Source: Scleromatobacter sp038243995 (GTDB lineage: Bacteria; Pseudomonadota; Gammaproteobacteria; Burkholderiales; Burkholderiaceae_C). Taken from it: DNA of 64,000 nt. The DNA lies in assembly GCA_038243995.1 (NCBI GenBank), contig JBBRTV010000018.1:1-64000 (forward strand). The letters run 5' to 3'. Below are positions 16,760 to 25,987 of this stretch, in pieces (within the stretch, counting starts at the first letter, position 1; each line of letters starts with the position of its first letter). The position numbers and the translations under genes are program-made. Below the pieces are notes generated by a model, which saw nothing but the letters and a program-made list of their open reading frames with translations, was not told the origin of the DNA and did no database searches.

Positions 16760-18271
16760 TCAGCCCAGGAAGCCCAGATTGCGCTGCGCAGCCGGCCAGT
16801 TCCCGAGCGCGGGCAGCACGCCCAGCAGTTCGCCCGGCGTCAGCCCCATCCAGGCACCCAGCGTCGCGGCGTACTGGTCGACCCCGATGGCCGGCAGGAG
16901 CGCGCCGTCGTCGAGCTGGTCGTTGCTGCCGTAGCCGTTGGCACCGTCGGTGAGTCCGTAGGTGGGGAAGCGGCCGTAGACGTCGCCGCCCTTGACCGCC
17001 GCACCCATCACGAAATGGTGGCCGCCCCAGCCATGGTCGGCGCCGTCGCCGTTGCTGGCGAAGGCGCGGCCGAAGTCGCTTGCGGTGAAGGTCGTCACGC
17101 TGCCGTCCACCCCCATGCCGCGGGTGACCGTGTCCCAGTAGCCCATGGCCTGGGCGAGCTGCGCGAGCGCGCTGGCGTGCCGGGTGTTCTGGTCGTCGTG
17201 CGTGTCGAACCCGTCGACGCCGACGAAGAAGATCTGCCGCCCCGAGCCGAGCGCCGTGCGCGCCGAGATCATGCGGGCGATCGCCTGGAGCTGTTGCGAC
17301 ACGGGGTTCGGCGTCTGCACGCCGGTGACGGGATCGCGGTACATCAGCAGTGGATCGACGACGCCCTCGACGACCTTCACCGTGCCCCACGGCGCGACGT
17401 TGGCCGCCGGCAGGACGCCGGCCAGCACCGCCTCGGCGTCGATGGAGCGGGCCGAGACGGCGGCGTGGTCGACTTCGATCGCGTTGCCTGTGCGCGTCGT
17501 GCGCATCAGCGAGAGCATGTCCTGCTGCACGACCGCGGAATTGAACAGGGTGCCGTCGCTGCCGCCGATGTGGATGGCGCCGTCGAGCCCGAGCTGGTAG
17601 GGCCGCACCGACCTGCCTTCGAGCCAGACGGCGTTGCCGTTGGTCGAGATCGACGTGAACATCGGCTGGTGGTTCGCACCCTGCAGCAGGTCGGCGATGC
17701 CGCCGCCCCAGCCGACCTGCGTACCTTCGGCCCCCATCGACTGCCACACCGACTGCTGGTCGTTGTGCGAGAACAGCTGGGGCGGAAGCGTGGCGGTGCC
17801 GGCCACGTACGAAGCCTTGGTCGTCGGCTGCGCCAGCGGGCCGACGTTGGCGACGATGGCCAGCCGCTTCTGGCCGAACAGGTCGGCCAGCGTCGCCAGT
17901 TGCGGATGCAGCGCGAACTGGCGCCCTTGCGCGTTGACGGGCGCGATCGGCAGCACGCCGCCGAGGGTCAGGTTGAAACTCTGGCTGTTCTTGACCGGCC
18001 GGGTGCCAGGCGCGGCGAGGGCGATCGGATCGACGTCGGCGTTGCGTGCGGCCAGGTAGGCCGACCACGAGGAGGCGTCGGTGGCGAGCACCGTGTTGTA
18101 GGCGTCGTTGCCGCCGAACATGAACAGGCAGACCAGTGCCTTGTAGCCGCCGGTGCTCGCGGCATCGGCACCCGCCACGGCCGCGAGGTTCAGCAGCCAG
18201 GGGGCGGCGGTGGATCCGGCGCCGATGGCGCCGACGCGGCGCAGGAAGCCGCGGCGATTCTGGGAGGACAT
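16760..18271 (-). CDS. DUF1501 family Tat-exported protein
   Basis: 503 residues. The N-terminus carries a twin-arginine signal (NRRGFLRRVGAIGAGSTAAP) and the mature protein starts after ADA. DUF1501 marks are KALVCLFMFGGNDAYNTVL near residue 42, the nucleophile-like region of the alkaline-phosphatase-like superfamily, QSVWQSMGAEG-type segments, FFVGVDGFDTHDDQNTRHA and TFTASDFGRAFASNGDGADH, followed by GWGGHHFVMGAAVKGGDVYG. The family is sulfatase/phosphatase-like and is almost always next to a DUF1800 gene, as here (77-base gap). Substrate unknown. Confidence 0.87.
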   Translation of the reverse strand: MSSQNRRGFLRRVGAIGAGSTAAPWLLNLAAVAGADAASTGGYKALVCLFMFGGNDAYNTVLATDASSWSAYLAARNADVDPIALAAPGTRPVKNSQSFNLTLGGVLPIAPVNAQGRQFALHPQLATLADLFGQKRLAIVANVGPLAQPTTKASYVAGTATLPPQLFSHNDQQSVWQSMGAEGTQVGWGGGIADLLQGANHQPMFTSISTNGNAVWLEGRSVRPYQLGLDGAIHIGGSDGTLFNSAVVQQDMLSLMRTTRTGNAIEVDHAAVSARSIDAEAVLAGVLPAANVAPWGTVKVVEGVVDPLLMYRDPVTGVQTPNPVSQQLQAIARMISARTALGSGRQIFFVGVDGFDTHDDQNTRHASALAQLAQAMGYWDTVTRGMGVDGSVTTFTASDFGRAFASNGDGADHGWGGHHFVMGAAVKGGDVYGRFPTYGLTDGANGYGSNDQLDDGALLPAIGVDQYAATLGAWMGLTPGELLGVLPALGNWPAAQRNLGFLG

Positions 18272-18347
18272 CAGCAGGTCTTTCGTGCGTTGCGGTGCGG
18301 TGGCTTCGCCGTCGGGGCGCGGCCGTGCGCGGTCGTCGTCCGGTGCC

Positions 18348-20204
18348 TCATTTCTGCACCACGAACTCGGGGCTGACCAGCGTCAGCAGCGCGGCCGCAT
18401 GGACGCGGTTCGCGTGCGCGCGGTCGATGACGGCCTGGTTGTGGCCGTCCTTGGCGAGCGCGGGCACCACGATGGACGTCACCGCGGCCACGATCTGCGT
18501 CTTCAGCGGGCTGTCGACCGACGCGCCGATCAGGCGCGCGGTCGCATCGTCGACCAGCGCGGCCGGGTCGTCCGCGAGCGCCATCGCCGAGGTGAAGTCG
18601 GGCTGCACGTCCGGACGCGGCACCGCCTGGCCGATGGGGTGGCCGCCGACGCCGCGCGACACCGCCGCCGTCATGTAGTTCGCATAGCCCGCGACGCTGC
18701 TCTCGGAGGTGATCTGCATCTCCGGCAGCACGAGGCCCGCGCGTTCCGAGGCGCCGCCGGTGACGACGTAGCCCGGGCGGTAGAAGTTGAAGACGGAACG
18801 CGAGCGCAGCGGCGACTGCGCGAGCTCGGTGCCCGGATCGTCGGTGGCGCCGACGGTGAAGTGGCCGGAGTCGCTGGTGGCCTTGTAGGCCCGCAGGAAA
18901 GCCGTCAGGCGCAGCACCGGCTCGCGCACCTTGCCGTAGTTCGCGTTGTCGTGGAGGCTGTCGCCGCGTGCCTCGTGATCGAGCAGGATGGCGCGCAGGA
19001 CGGCTTTCAGGTCGCCACGCACGCCGTGCCCGTTGTCCTTGAAGACCGCGGCCACGCGCGAGACGTAGGCGGCCGACGGATTGCTCGTGACGAAGCGCTG
19101 GATCAGCTGGCGGCTGATGAAGGGCGGCACGTTCGCGTGCGCCGCGAGGGTGTCCAGGCCGATCTTGAGGCTCAGGGCGGGGTCGGCCGTGGTCTGCGCC
19201 TTGACGTCCGCGCCGAGGAAGCGCTTCTCGCTCAGCGAGTGGTACTGCGGGTACGGCTGCATCGGCGTCACCTGGCGGTTCTTCGCCTGGGCCGACGGGT
19301 GGTTGAAGAAGCGGTCGGTGCTGGTGTCGGGCCCGGCCCAGCTGAAGCCGGTGAAGACGCGCGACAGGCCGTCGATGTCGGGTTCGCCGTAGGTCGCGAC
19401 CGCGCCCGGCTTGGCGCTGCCGTCGAGATTGAGCTGCACCAGGCCGATGGAGAACAGTTGCATCGACTCGCGCGCGAAGTTCTGGTCGGGGATGCGGCCG
19501 ATCTGCGGCGCCTCCATCCGGTTGGCCATCGCCGAGAGGTACTGGCCCATCGCCGGATGCAGGGTCACTGCCTCGAGCAGCGCCCGGTAGTTGCCGAACG
19601 AGTTCTGGGCGAGCATGTCGAGGTACGACGCCACGGCCTGCGATTTCGCTCCGGCCAGGTGCAGGTTCTGCATCGAGACGACGAAGATCTCGCTGAGCGC
19701 GAAGGTCATGCGCTGGCGGAGCTGGTCGTCGTCCGTCATCGCCTCTTCGTAGAACGACGAATCCACCGTGGCGGAGGTGGCGCCGGAGTTCGGATCGGCG
19801 GCCTTGGCCGACCTGTCCTCGGCATTCCAGCGCGCCAGGTGCGCCGCGCGCACCGGCTTGGCGAGCTGCTCGTCCAGCCAGGCGGCGGGGCCCACGGCCA
19901 TCACGTGCGCGATGTCGGCGTCGGTCGGCCCGAAGGTGGCCTGGGTGAGCAGGCGGAACGCGTCGGCGCGCGTGGTGCCCGTCGCGGAGCTCGATTCTGC
20001 GTGGCTGCGGTCGGCGGCGGCGCCGGTGCCCGTGCCGGAGTCGACCGTCGACGCACCGCCGCAGGCGGCCAGCAGGATCGCCAGTGTCACGGCGCTCGCG
20101 GTGCGCGAACGTTGCCAGAGGCCCGGCGCGCCCGCGGCGCGCCGCGGGCGCCCGGCTGGCGATCTCAGCGCGCACTGCGCGCCGACGGTCGAATTCCCAT
20201 TCAT
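18348..20204 (-). CDS. DUF1800 family lipoprotein
   Basis: 618 residues from ATG 20204 (GGGGTG before it). A lipoprotein signal is visible: basic start, hydrophobic core and lipobox LLAAC-G near residue 50. The mature part begins with a Ser/Thr/Gly linker and continues with DUF1800 marks: FRLLTQATFGPTDADIAHV, RMTFALSEIFVVSMQN, LDMLAQNSFGNYRALLEAVT, NRMEAPQIGRIPDQNFARES and the C-terminal FNFYRPGYVVTG. DUF1800 proteins are envelope proteins of unknown function that pair with DUF1501 partners. The long 5' part before 20204 lacks coding character. Confidence 0.85.
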   Translation of the reverse strand: MNGNSTVGAQCALRSPAGRPRRAAGAPGLWQRSRTASAVTLAILLAACGGASTVDSGTGTGAAADRSHAESSSATGTTRADAFRLLTQATFGPTDADIAHVMAVGPAAWLDEQLAKPVRAAHLARWNAEDRSAKAADPNSGATSATVDSSFYEEAMTDDDQLRQRMTFALSEIFVVSMQNLHLAGAKSQAVASYLDMLAQNSFGNYRALLEAVTLHPAMGQYLSAMANRMEAPQIGRIPDQNFARESMQLFSIGLVQLNLDGSAKPGAVATYGEPDIDGLSRVFTGFSWAGPDTSTDRFFNHPSAQAKNRQVTPMQPYPQYHSLSEKRFLGADVKAQTTADPALSLKIGLDTLAAHANVPPFISRQLIQRFVTSNPSAAYVSRVAAVFKDNGHGVRGDLKAVLRAILLDHEARGDSLHDNANYGKVREPVLRLTAFLRAYKATSDSGHFTVGATDDPGTELAQSPLRSRSVFNFYRPGYVVTGGASERAGLVLPEMQITSESSVAGYANYMTAAVSRGVGGHPIGQAVPRPDVQPDFTSAMALADDPAALVDDATARLIGASVDSPLKTQIVAAVTSIVVPALAKDGHNQAVIDRAHANRVHAAALLTLVSPEFVVQK

Positions 20205-20437
20205 CTTCACCCCAGCAAAATATGCTGCCGTTGCAACAGCTCGAACGGCACTGAAGAGCAGCGCCGATTGGGCGGGCAAACGCCGCCGCAAGGGGTAAGC
20301 CGGAAGTAAAAGCGCCGCTGTTTGTGCAACGGCGTGTATATCGAGTCAGTGTCAACCCTCATATCGTCAACCCGCATCGATGCGGTTGCCGATGGGGTCA
20401 TCGAGGCGCGCGCCACGCCGCCGTCGACGGCGCAAAC
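20205..20437. other. Short promoter-bearing gap before the DUF1800 operon
   Basis: No gene is seen. It must hold the promoter for the DUF1800-DUF1501 unit. On the minus strand TTGACACTGACTCGATATAC near 20340-20360 has a perfect -35 box but no well-spaced -10. Confidence 0.3.
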
Positions 20438-20465
20438 GCCAGCGGCGCCCGCAGGCGCCGCTGGC
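20438..20465 (-). terminator. Hairpin after the TauE-like gene
   Basis: 12-bp perfect stem (GCCAGCGGCGCC and complement) with CGCA loop, 18 bases downstream of the TauE stop on the minus strand, followed by GTTTGCG. Only a short T-run. Confidence 0.55.
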
Positions 20466-20482
20466 GCAGGGGAGCTCCGGGC

Positions 20483-21271
20483 TCAATGCATCAGCATCTT
20501 GTACGAGACGAACAACAACACGCACGCGATCGCGTAGCGCACGGGCTTGACCGGGGCCCGCGCGCTGATGAACGAACCGAGCAGCACGCCCGGGATCGAT
20601 CCCAGCAGGAGGTTCAGCATCAAGTGCCCGTTCACGTTGCCCAGCGACAGATGGCCCAGGCCGGCGATCAGCGTCAGCGGGATCGCGTGGGCGAGGTCGG
20701 TGCCGACCAGCTTGCCCGCGTTCAGTCGCAGCGGATACAGGTAGACCAGCATCACCGTGCCGAGCGCGCCCGCGCCCACCGAGGTGAGCGTCACCATCAC
20801 GCCGAGCAGGACGCCGGCGAACACGGTCAAGGCCGGCTGCATGGCCTTGAAGCGTTCGCTGTCGCCGATGCGCAGCCGGGTGCCGAATGCGTGCAACTGT
20901 TCCTTGAACAGCATGCCGAGCGCGGTGATCGCCAGCGCGATCCCGAGCGAGAAGATGATCACGCCGCCCTTGACGTTGCCGGTGCCGCTCGAGTGCATCC
21001 AGAGCAGCGTCAGCGCCGCCGCCGGCAGGCTGCCGCAGGCCAGGCGCCGCACGATCTGCCAGTCGACCGTGCCGTGCTTGTGGTGCACGGCGGTGCCGAA
21101 GACCTTGGTGACGGAGGCGTAGAGCAGGTCGGTGCCGACCGCGGTGGTCGGCGCGACGCCGAACAGCAGCACGAGGATCGGCGTCATCAGCGCGCCGCCG
21201 CCGACGCCCGTGATGCCGACGATGCAGCCCACGAGCAAGCCGGCGACGCCGGTGGATAGGTCGAAGTTCAA
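20483..21271 (-). CDS. TauE/SafE-family sulfite/organosulfonate exporter, membrane protein
   Basis: 262 residues if translation begins at TTG 21271, which has GGAGG 4-5 bases upstream; no ATG fits the family start. The family opening FDLSTGVAGLLVGCIVGITG and GGGALMTPILVLLFG are intact, followed by eight or so hydrophobic segments and the second repeat VTLTSVGAGALGTVMLVYLY. TauE/SafE proteins export or import anions such as sulfite, sulfoacetate or taurine breakdown products across the inner membrane. It is divergent from adenine deaminase. The gap contains a TTATGC/GCATAA inverted repeat that could be a LysR-type site. Confidence 0.83.
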   Translation of the reverse strand: MNFDLSTGVAGLLVGCIVGITGVGGGALMTPILVLLFGVAPTTAVGTDLLYASVTKVFGTAVHHKHGTVDWQIVRRLACGSLPAAALTLLWMHSSGTGNVKGGVIIFSLGIALAITALGMLFKEQLHAFGTRLRIGDSERFKAMQPALTVFAGVLLGVMVTLTSVGAGALGTVMLVYLYPLRLNAGKLVGTDLAHAIPLTLIAGLGHLSLGNVNGHLMLNLLLGSIPGVLLGSFISARAPVKPVRYAIACVLLFVSYKMLMH

Positions 21272-21604
21272 GAAGCCTCCGCAGAAGGGGATGGGGCGGA
21301 ACGAAAATGCGCGGCTGACGGCCCGCGGGGAGGCTTCGAAAGACGCCGGCGTGTGAGGGCACGCTGCAGGGCGCAATTCGGAGTGGGCCGATTCTGTCCG
21401 CCGCCGCGCCAGCATGGTTATGCGAAAAACGACTAAGCATAAGCAAATGCGGGAAAGGGGTAACGGGCGCCCCTGCGCCGGATGGCCCGCCGGCCGATGC
21501 GCATGGCCGCGGGCGTCCGCTGCGCCGGTCCGCCGGTCGCGCAGACGGGGCCCGCCGGCGCGGGTAAAGTGCGGCAGATTGCCGCAGCGGAGGTTCACGT
21601 CATC
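21272..21604. other. Divergent promoter region of TauE-like and adenine deaminase genes
   Basis: About 330 bases without a gene. It contains an AT-richer core near 21415-21445 with a dyad and a GGAGG at 21589-21593 before the adenine deaminase start. Confidence 0.5.
21418..21442. promoter_or_regulatory. Inverted repeat TTATGC-N13-GCATAA, possible LysR-type operator
   Basis: A 25-base dyad in an otherwise GC-rich gap. LysR regulators use T-N11-A dyads of this size, and several sulfur regulators (CysB/Cbl) act on TauE-like genes. No regulator gene lies beside it. Confidence 0.4.
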
Positions 21605-22654
21605 ATGACGCTTCACATCGATTTCGACGCGATCGATCGCCACCACCTCACCGCGCTGCTCTGCGCGGCGCCGAAGGCGGAGTTGCACATCCACATCGAA
21701 GGTTCGCTCGAGCCGGAACTCATCTTCGAACTCGCCCGGCGCAACGGCATCGCCTTGCCGTATCCCGACGTGGCGGCGCTGCGCGCGGCCTACGCGTTCA
21801 CCGACCTGCAGAGCTTCCTGGACGTCTACTACGCCGGCGCGAGCGTGCTGGTCACGAAGGCCGACTTCGACGCCATGGCCTGGGCCTACTTCCGGCGCGC
21901 GGCCGACGACAACGTCGTGCACTGCGAGGTCTTCTTCGACCCGCAGACGCACACCGCGCGGGGAATCGACATCGGCGTGGTGATCGGCGGCCTCGACCGC
22001 GCCGCGAAGCGCGCCGAAGCCGAGCTGGGGCTCAGCGTGCGCTTGATCCTGTGCTTCCTGCGCCACCTGAGCGAGGACGACGCGCTCGCCACGCTCGAGG
22101 CGGCGCTGCCGTGGCGCGACCGCTTCGTCGGCGTCGGCCTGGACTCGAGCGAACTGGGTCACCCGCCGGAGAAGTTCGAACGCGTCTTCGCGCGTGCCCG
22201 CGCGCTCGGCCTGCGCGCCGTGGCGCATGCGGGCGAAGAGGGGCCGCCGGCCTACATCCGCGCCGCGCTCGACGTGCTGCACGCCGAGCGCATAGACCAC
22301 GGCGTGCGCTGCGTCGAAGATCCGGAACTGGTCGAACGCCTGGTGCGCGAGCGCGTGCCGCTGACGGTCTGTCCGCTCTCTAACGTCAAGCTGCGCGTCT
22401 TCGACACGCTGGCCGCCCACAACCTGCCGGCCCTGCTCGCGGCCGGCCTGTGCGTGACGATCAATTCGGACGATCCGGCCTATTTCGGCGGCTACCTGAA
22501 CGACAACCTCGTCCAGGTGTTCGAATCGCTGCCGCAGCTCGGCGCCCGCGAGGCCTACCAGGTGCTGCGCAACAGCATCGACGGATCCTTCGTCGACGAC
22601 GAGGATCGCGCACTGTGGATCGAGGAGCTGGACACGGTGTTCGCCGCGTCTTGA
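21605..22654 (+). CDS. Adenine deaminase (adenosine-deaminase fold)
   Basis: 349 residues. Zn-dependent deaminase of purine salvage that converts adenine to hypoxanthine. Marks in order: AELHIHIEGSLEPELIFELA (metal His residues; SLEPEL is typical of adenine rather than adenosine deaminases), CEVFFDPQTHTARG, RAVAHAGEEGPPAYI (catalytic Glu region), ERIDHGVRC, LTVCPLSNVKLRVF and the final metal Asp in NSDDPAYFGGYL. ATG 21605 is 11 bases after GGAGG. It is a single gene. Adenosine deaminase remains the alternative activity. Confidence 0.85.
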   Translation: MTLHIDFDAIDRHHLTALLCAAPKAELHIHIEGSLEPELIFELARRNGIALPYPDVAALRAAYAFTDLQSFLDVYYAGASVLVTKADFDAMAWAYFRRAADDNVVHCEVFFDPQTHTARGIDIGVVIGGLDRAAKRAEAELGLSVRLILCFLRHLSEDDALATLEAALPWRDRFVGVGLDSSELGHPPEKFERVFARARALGLRAVAHAGEEGPPAYIRAALDVLHAERIDHGVRCVEDPELVERLVRERVPLTVCPLSNVKLRVFDTLAAHNLPALLAAGLCVTINSDDPAYFGGYLNDNLVQVFESLPQLGAREAYQVLRNSIDGSFVDDEDRALWIEELDTVFAAS

Positions 22655-22678
22655 CCACGCGCGTCGCCGCCCTCGATG

Positions 22679-23311
22679 TCACCAGCCGTCGGGGCGCGCG
22701 AACCGCGGGTTGTGGATCGCCGCGATGCGATGGTCGCGCCAGGCGCCGGCTATGAACAGGTAGTCGTGCGCCAGGCCTTCGAGGCGGAACCCCAGCCGTT
22801 CCAGCACGGCGCCGCTGCGGTCGTTCTCAGGCCGGTAGGCGGCCTGTATGCGGTGCAGGTTGACGCGCGGCGAGAACATCTCGGCCAGCCCCGCGACGAG
22901 GGCCTCCGTCATCAGGCCCTGGCCGACGCAGCCTGCGTCCAGGGCGTAGCCCAGCATGGCGCTCTGGAACGCGCCCCGCGACACCTGGCTGAAATGGACG
23001 CTTCCGATCACGTCGACGTCCGTCGAGGGCATGCGCGCGCCGCCGGTGCGCGTCGCATCGATCAGCCAATACCGATAGGCGGTATCGGCGCGGAAGGCGT
23101 CGAGCCCCTGCTGGACCCGCAGCGCCTGGGCCTCTATCGTGTAGAAGGATTCGGCGGTCGGCGGATCCCACGGGGCGAAGTAGTCGCGGTTGCGGCGCTG
23201 GAAGTCCCAGACCGCGGGGACCAGGCCCGCATCGCCCGCGACCAGCCGCAGGCGCGCCGTGGTGATCTCGATGCGGGCGAGGGGCGGCGCTTGAGTCGAA
23301 GAAACCTGCAT
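22679..23311 (-). CDS. GNAT-family N-acetyltransferase (RimJ/RimL-like)
   Basis: 210 residues from ATG 23311. RimJ/L-type pattern: ITTARLRLVAGDAGLVPAVW at the N-terminus, VIGSVHFSQVSRGAFQSAML, the acetyl-CoA-binding region GQGLMTEALVAGLAEMF (Q/GxGxxTEA) and HRIQAAYRPENDRSGAVLER followed by LGFRLEGLAHDYLFI. These enzymes acetylate protein N-termini or small substrates. It is divergent from a permease gene and converges with adenine deaminase (24 bases). Target unknown. Confidence 0.83.
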   Translation of the reverse strand: MQVSSTQAPPLARIEITTARLRLVAGDAGLVPAVWDFQRRNRDYFAPWDPPTAESFYTIEAQALRVQQGLDAFRADTAYRYWLIDATRTGGARMPSTDVDVIGSVHFSQVSRGAFQSAMLGYALDAGCVGQGLMTEALVAGLAEMFSPRVNLHRIQAAYRPENDRSGAVLERLGFRLEGLAHDYLFIAGAWRDHRIAAIHNPRFARPDGW

Positions 23312-23394
23312 GGGCGGAGTATCCCGCGCTGACGCGGTCATTCCACGACCATTCGCGCGCGGCGGATTTCAGGCTTCGGTGTACCGTTGCCTCC

Positions 23395-25968
23395 ATGACG
23401 ACGAACCACAGTGCGGGTGCCGGCAAGACGGCACCAACCCAGGCCTCCGTGTGGACGCTTGCCGGCCGCCAGGTAGGGCGCGATTTCGCGGCCGGCGAGT
23501 TGAAGCTGCTGCTCTGGGCCGTCGTGCTCGCCGTCGCTGCGCTGAGCGCGGTCGGCTTCTTCGCCGACCGCATGCGGGCGGGCCTCGTGCGCGACGCCGC
23601 GCAGTTGCTGGGGGGTGACGCCATCGTCCTCGCCGATCGTCCGCTGCCGCCCGAGTTCCTGCAGGCGGCGCACGAGCGCGGTTTCGTCACCGGCCTGTCC
23701 GCCAACTTCCCCAGCATGGCCCGCGCCTCGGCCGCGCTGGGGGGGGCGGCGCGCCTGGCCTCGATCAAGGCGGTCGACGCCGCCTATCCGGTGCGCGGCG
23801 CGATCACGGTCAGTGCGGGCGAGGGCGGCCCCGAGCGCGCGATGAAGCAGGGCCCGCCGGCCGGCACGGTGTGGGTCGATCCGGCGCTGGCCGGCGCGCT
23901 CGGCCTGAAGGTCGGCGATCCGATCGGCGTGGGCGATGCAACGTTGAAGATCGCCGCCCTGATCGCGATCGAACCCGATCGCGGCACCGGCTTCGCCGCG
24001 CTCGCGCCGCGGCTGATGCTCAATCTGTCCGACCTCGACGCCACCGGCCTCGTGCAGCCGACCAGCCGCGTCACCTGGCGCCTGGCGGTGGCCGCCCCGG
24101 CGGGGCGCGACAAGGACGTCCCGGGCTACACGAGCTGGGCCGGCGCGCACATCAAGTCCGCATCCCTGCACGGCGTCCGGGTCGAGACCCTCCAGTCCGG
24201 GCGCCCCGAGATGCGGCAGACACTCGATCGGGCCGAGCAGTTCCTCAGTCTCGTCGCGCTGCTCACCGCGCTGCTCGCCGCCGTCGCGGTCGCCGTGGCG
24301 GCGCGCGACTTCGCGCAACGCCACCTCGACGACTGCGCGATGCTGCGCGTCCTGGGCCAGACGCAGAACCGCATCGCCGCGGTGCATGCGATCGAATTCT
24401 TCGTGCTGGGCCTGCTCGCCAGCGGGCTGGGCCTGGCGCTCGGCTTCCTGCTGCACCTGGGTTTCGTGGCGCTGCTCGCCAGCTGGCTGCCGGGCGGCTT
24501 GCCTTGGCCGGGCGTCGCGCCGGCGCTGCTGGGCCTGGGCGTCGGCCTGACGCTGCTGCTGGGTTTCGGCCTGCCTCCGGTGCTGCAGCTCGCGAGCGTG
24601 CCGCCCCTGCGCGTGCTGCGGCGCGACGTGGGCACGCCCAAGGTAGCCACCGTGAGCGTGCTCGGCGGCGCGTTGCTGGGCTTCGCCGCGCTGATGATCG
24701 CTGCTGCGCGCGACGTGAAGCTCGGGGCCTACAGCGTCGGTGGATTCGCGGTGGCGGGGCTGGTGTTTGCCGGGGTCGCCTGGCTGGCCGTGCAGGCGCT
24801 GCGGCGCCTGGTGCCTGATTCGCGCGCGCCGCGCTGGCTCGTCCTCGCGACGCGCGCGATCGCGGCAAGGCCTGCATTCGCGGTGTTGCAGGTGTCCTCG
24901 ATGGCGATCGGCCTGATGGCGCTGTGGGTGCTCGTGCTGCTGCGCACCGACCTGATCGACAGCTGGCGCGCTGCCACGCCTCCGGATGCCCCGAATCGCT
25001 TCGTCATCAACGTGCAGCCGGACCAGGCGACCGCGTTCCGGGCTGCGCTCGACAGTGCCGGCGTGAAGGACTACGACTGGTTCCCGATGATCCGCGGACG
25101 CCTGGTCACGATCAACGGCGCGCCCGTCGGCCCGCGCTTCGCGGCCGACATCGACGCGCGCCGCCTCGTCGAGCGAGAGTTCAATCTCAGCCACAGCCTG
25201 GCCTTGCCGCGCCAGAACAAGGTCATCGCCGGCGTGTGGCGCCCGGGCGATCAGGACGGCGCGAGCGTGGAGGAAGGGCTGGCGAAGACGCTCGGACTGA
25301 AGCTCGGTGACAAGCTGGTTTTCGAGGTGGCAGGCCAGCAGTTCACCAGCCGGATCACCAGCCTGCGCCAACTCGACTGGGGGTCGATGCGCGTCAACTT
25401 CTTCGTCATGTTTCCGCGCGCCGACATGGGCGACCTGCCCGTCAGCTACATCAGCGCGTTCAAGGCGCCCGCGCAGGCCGGCTTCGACAACCAGCTCGCC
25501 GCCCGGTTCCCCAACATCACGGCTATCGACGTCTCCGCGACGATCGCCCAGTTGCAGGGCGTGCTCGACCAGGTCGTGCACGCGGTGGAGCTGTTGTTCG
25601 GTTTCGCGCTGGTCGCCGGCCTGGTGGTGCTGCTCGCCACGGTGTCCGCCACCCGCGAGGCGCGGGCACGCGAGTTCGCGGTGATGCGGGCGGTCGGCGC
25701 CTCGGCGACCTTGCTCGGGCGCGTCCAGCGGGCCGAACTGCTGGGCGTGGGTGCGCTGGCAGGCATCCTCGCGGCGACGGCCGCCGTGGCCGTGGGGTGG
25801 TTGCTCGCCGCCTATGTGTTCGAGTTCCGCTGGAACCCGCCATGGTGGGTGCCGATCGCCGGCGGCGCGAGCGGCGGCGTGCTCGCGCTGATGGCCGGCT
25901 GGTGGAGCCTGCACGAGGTGCTGGCCCGACCGGTGATGGAAACCTTGCGACGGGCGGCGCACGAATGA
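23395..25968 (+). CDS. Large FtsX-like ABC transporter permease (YbbP-like)
   Basis: 857 residues. Membrane segments are visible at about residues 35-55 (LKLLLWAVVLAVAALSAVGF), 285-305, 335-400, 410-430, 455-480, 500-520 and a final set near 730-830. Large periplasmic domains fill 60-270 and 525-725. The two-fold FtsX/MacB arrangement and LSLVALLTALLAAVAVAVAA segment match permeases of the YbbA-YbbP type, which move hydrophobic molecules or control envelope enzymes. Unusually no ATP-binding partner gene lies beside it; it is followed after 19 bases by a YfcE-like gene. The ATPase must be encoded elsewhere. Confidence 0.83.
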   Translation: MTTNHSAGAGKTAPTQASVWTLAGRQVGRDFAAGELKLLLWAVVLAVAALSAVGFFADRMRAGLVRDAAQLLGGDAIVLADRPLPPEFLQAAHERGFVTGLSANFPSMARASAALGGAARLASIKAVDAAYPVRGAITVSAGEGGPERAMKQGPPAGTVWVDPALAGALGLKVGDPIGVGDATLKIAALIAIEPDRGTGFAALAPRLMLNLSDLDATGLVQPTSRVTWRLAVAAPAGRDKDVPGYTSWAGAHIKSASLHGVRVETLQSGRPEMRQTLDRAEQFLSLVALLTALLAAVAVAVAARDFAQRHLDDCAMLRVLGQTQNRIAAVHAIEFFVLGLLASGLGLALGFLLHLGFVALLASWLPGGLPWPGVAPALLGLGVGLTLLLGFGLPPVLQLASVPPLRVLRRDVGTPKVATVSVLGGALLGFAALMIAAARDVKLGAYSVGGFAVAGLVFAGVAWLAVQALRRLVPDSRAPRWLVLATRAIAARPAFAVLQVSSMAIGLMALWVLVLLRTDLIDSWRAATPPDAPNRFVINVQPDQATAFRAALDSAGVKDYDWFPMIRGRLVTINGAPVGPRFAADIDARRLVEREFNLSHSLALPRQNKVIAGVWRPGDQDGASVEEGLAKTLGLKLGDKLVFEVAGQQFTSRITSLRQLDWGSMRVNFFVMFPRADMGDLPVSYISAFKAPAQAGFDNQLAARFPNITAIDVSATIAQLQGVLDQVVHAVELLFGFALVAGLVVLLATVSATREARAREFAVMRAVGASATLLGRVQRAELLGVGALAGILAATAAVAVGWLLAAYVFEFRWNPPWWVPIAGGASGGVLALMAGWWSLHEVLARPVMETLRRAAHE

Positions 25969-25987
25969 ACCCGTGCCGAAGGATCCC

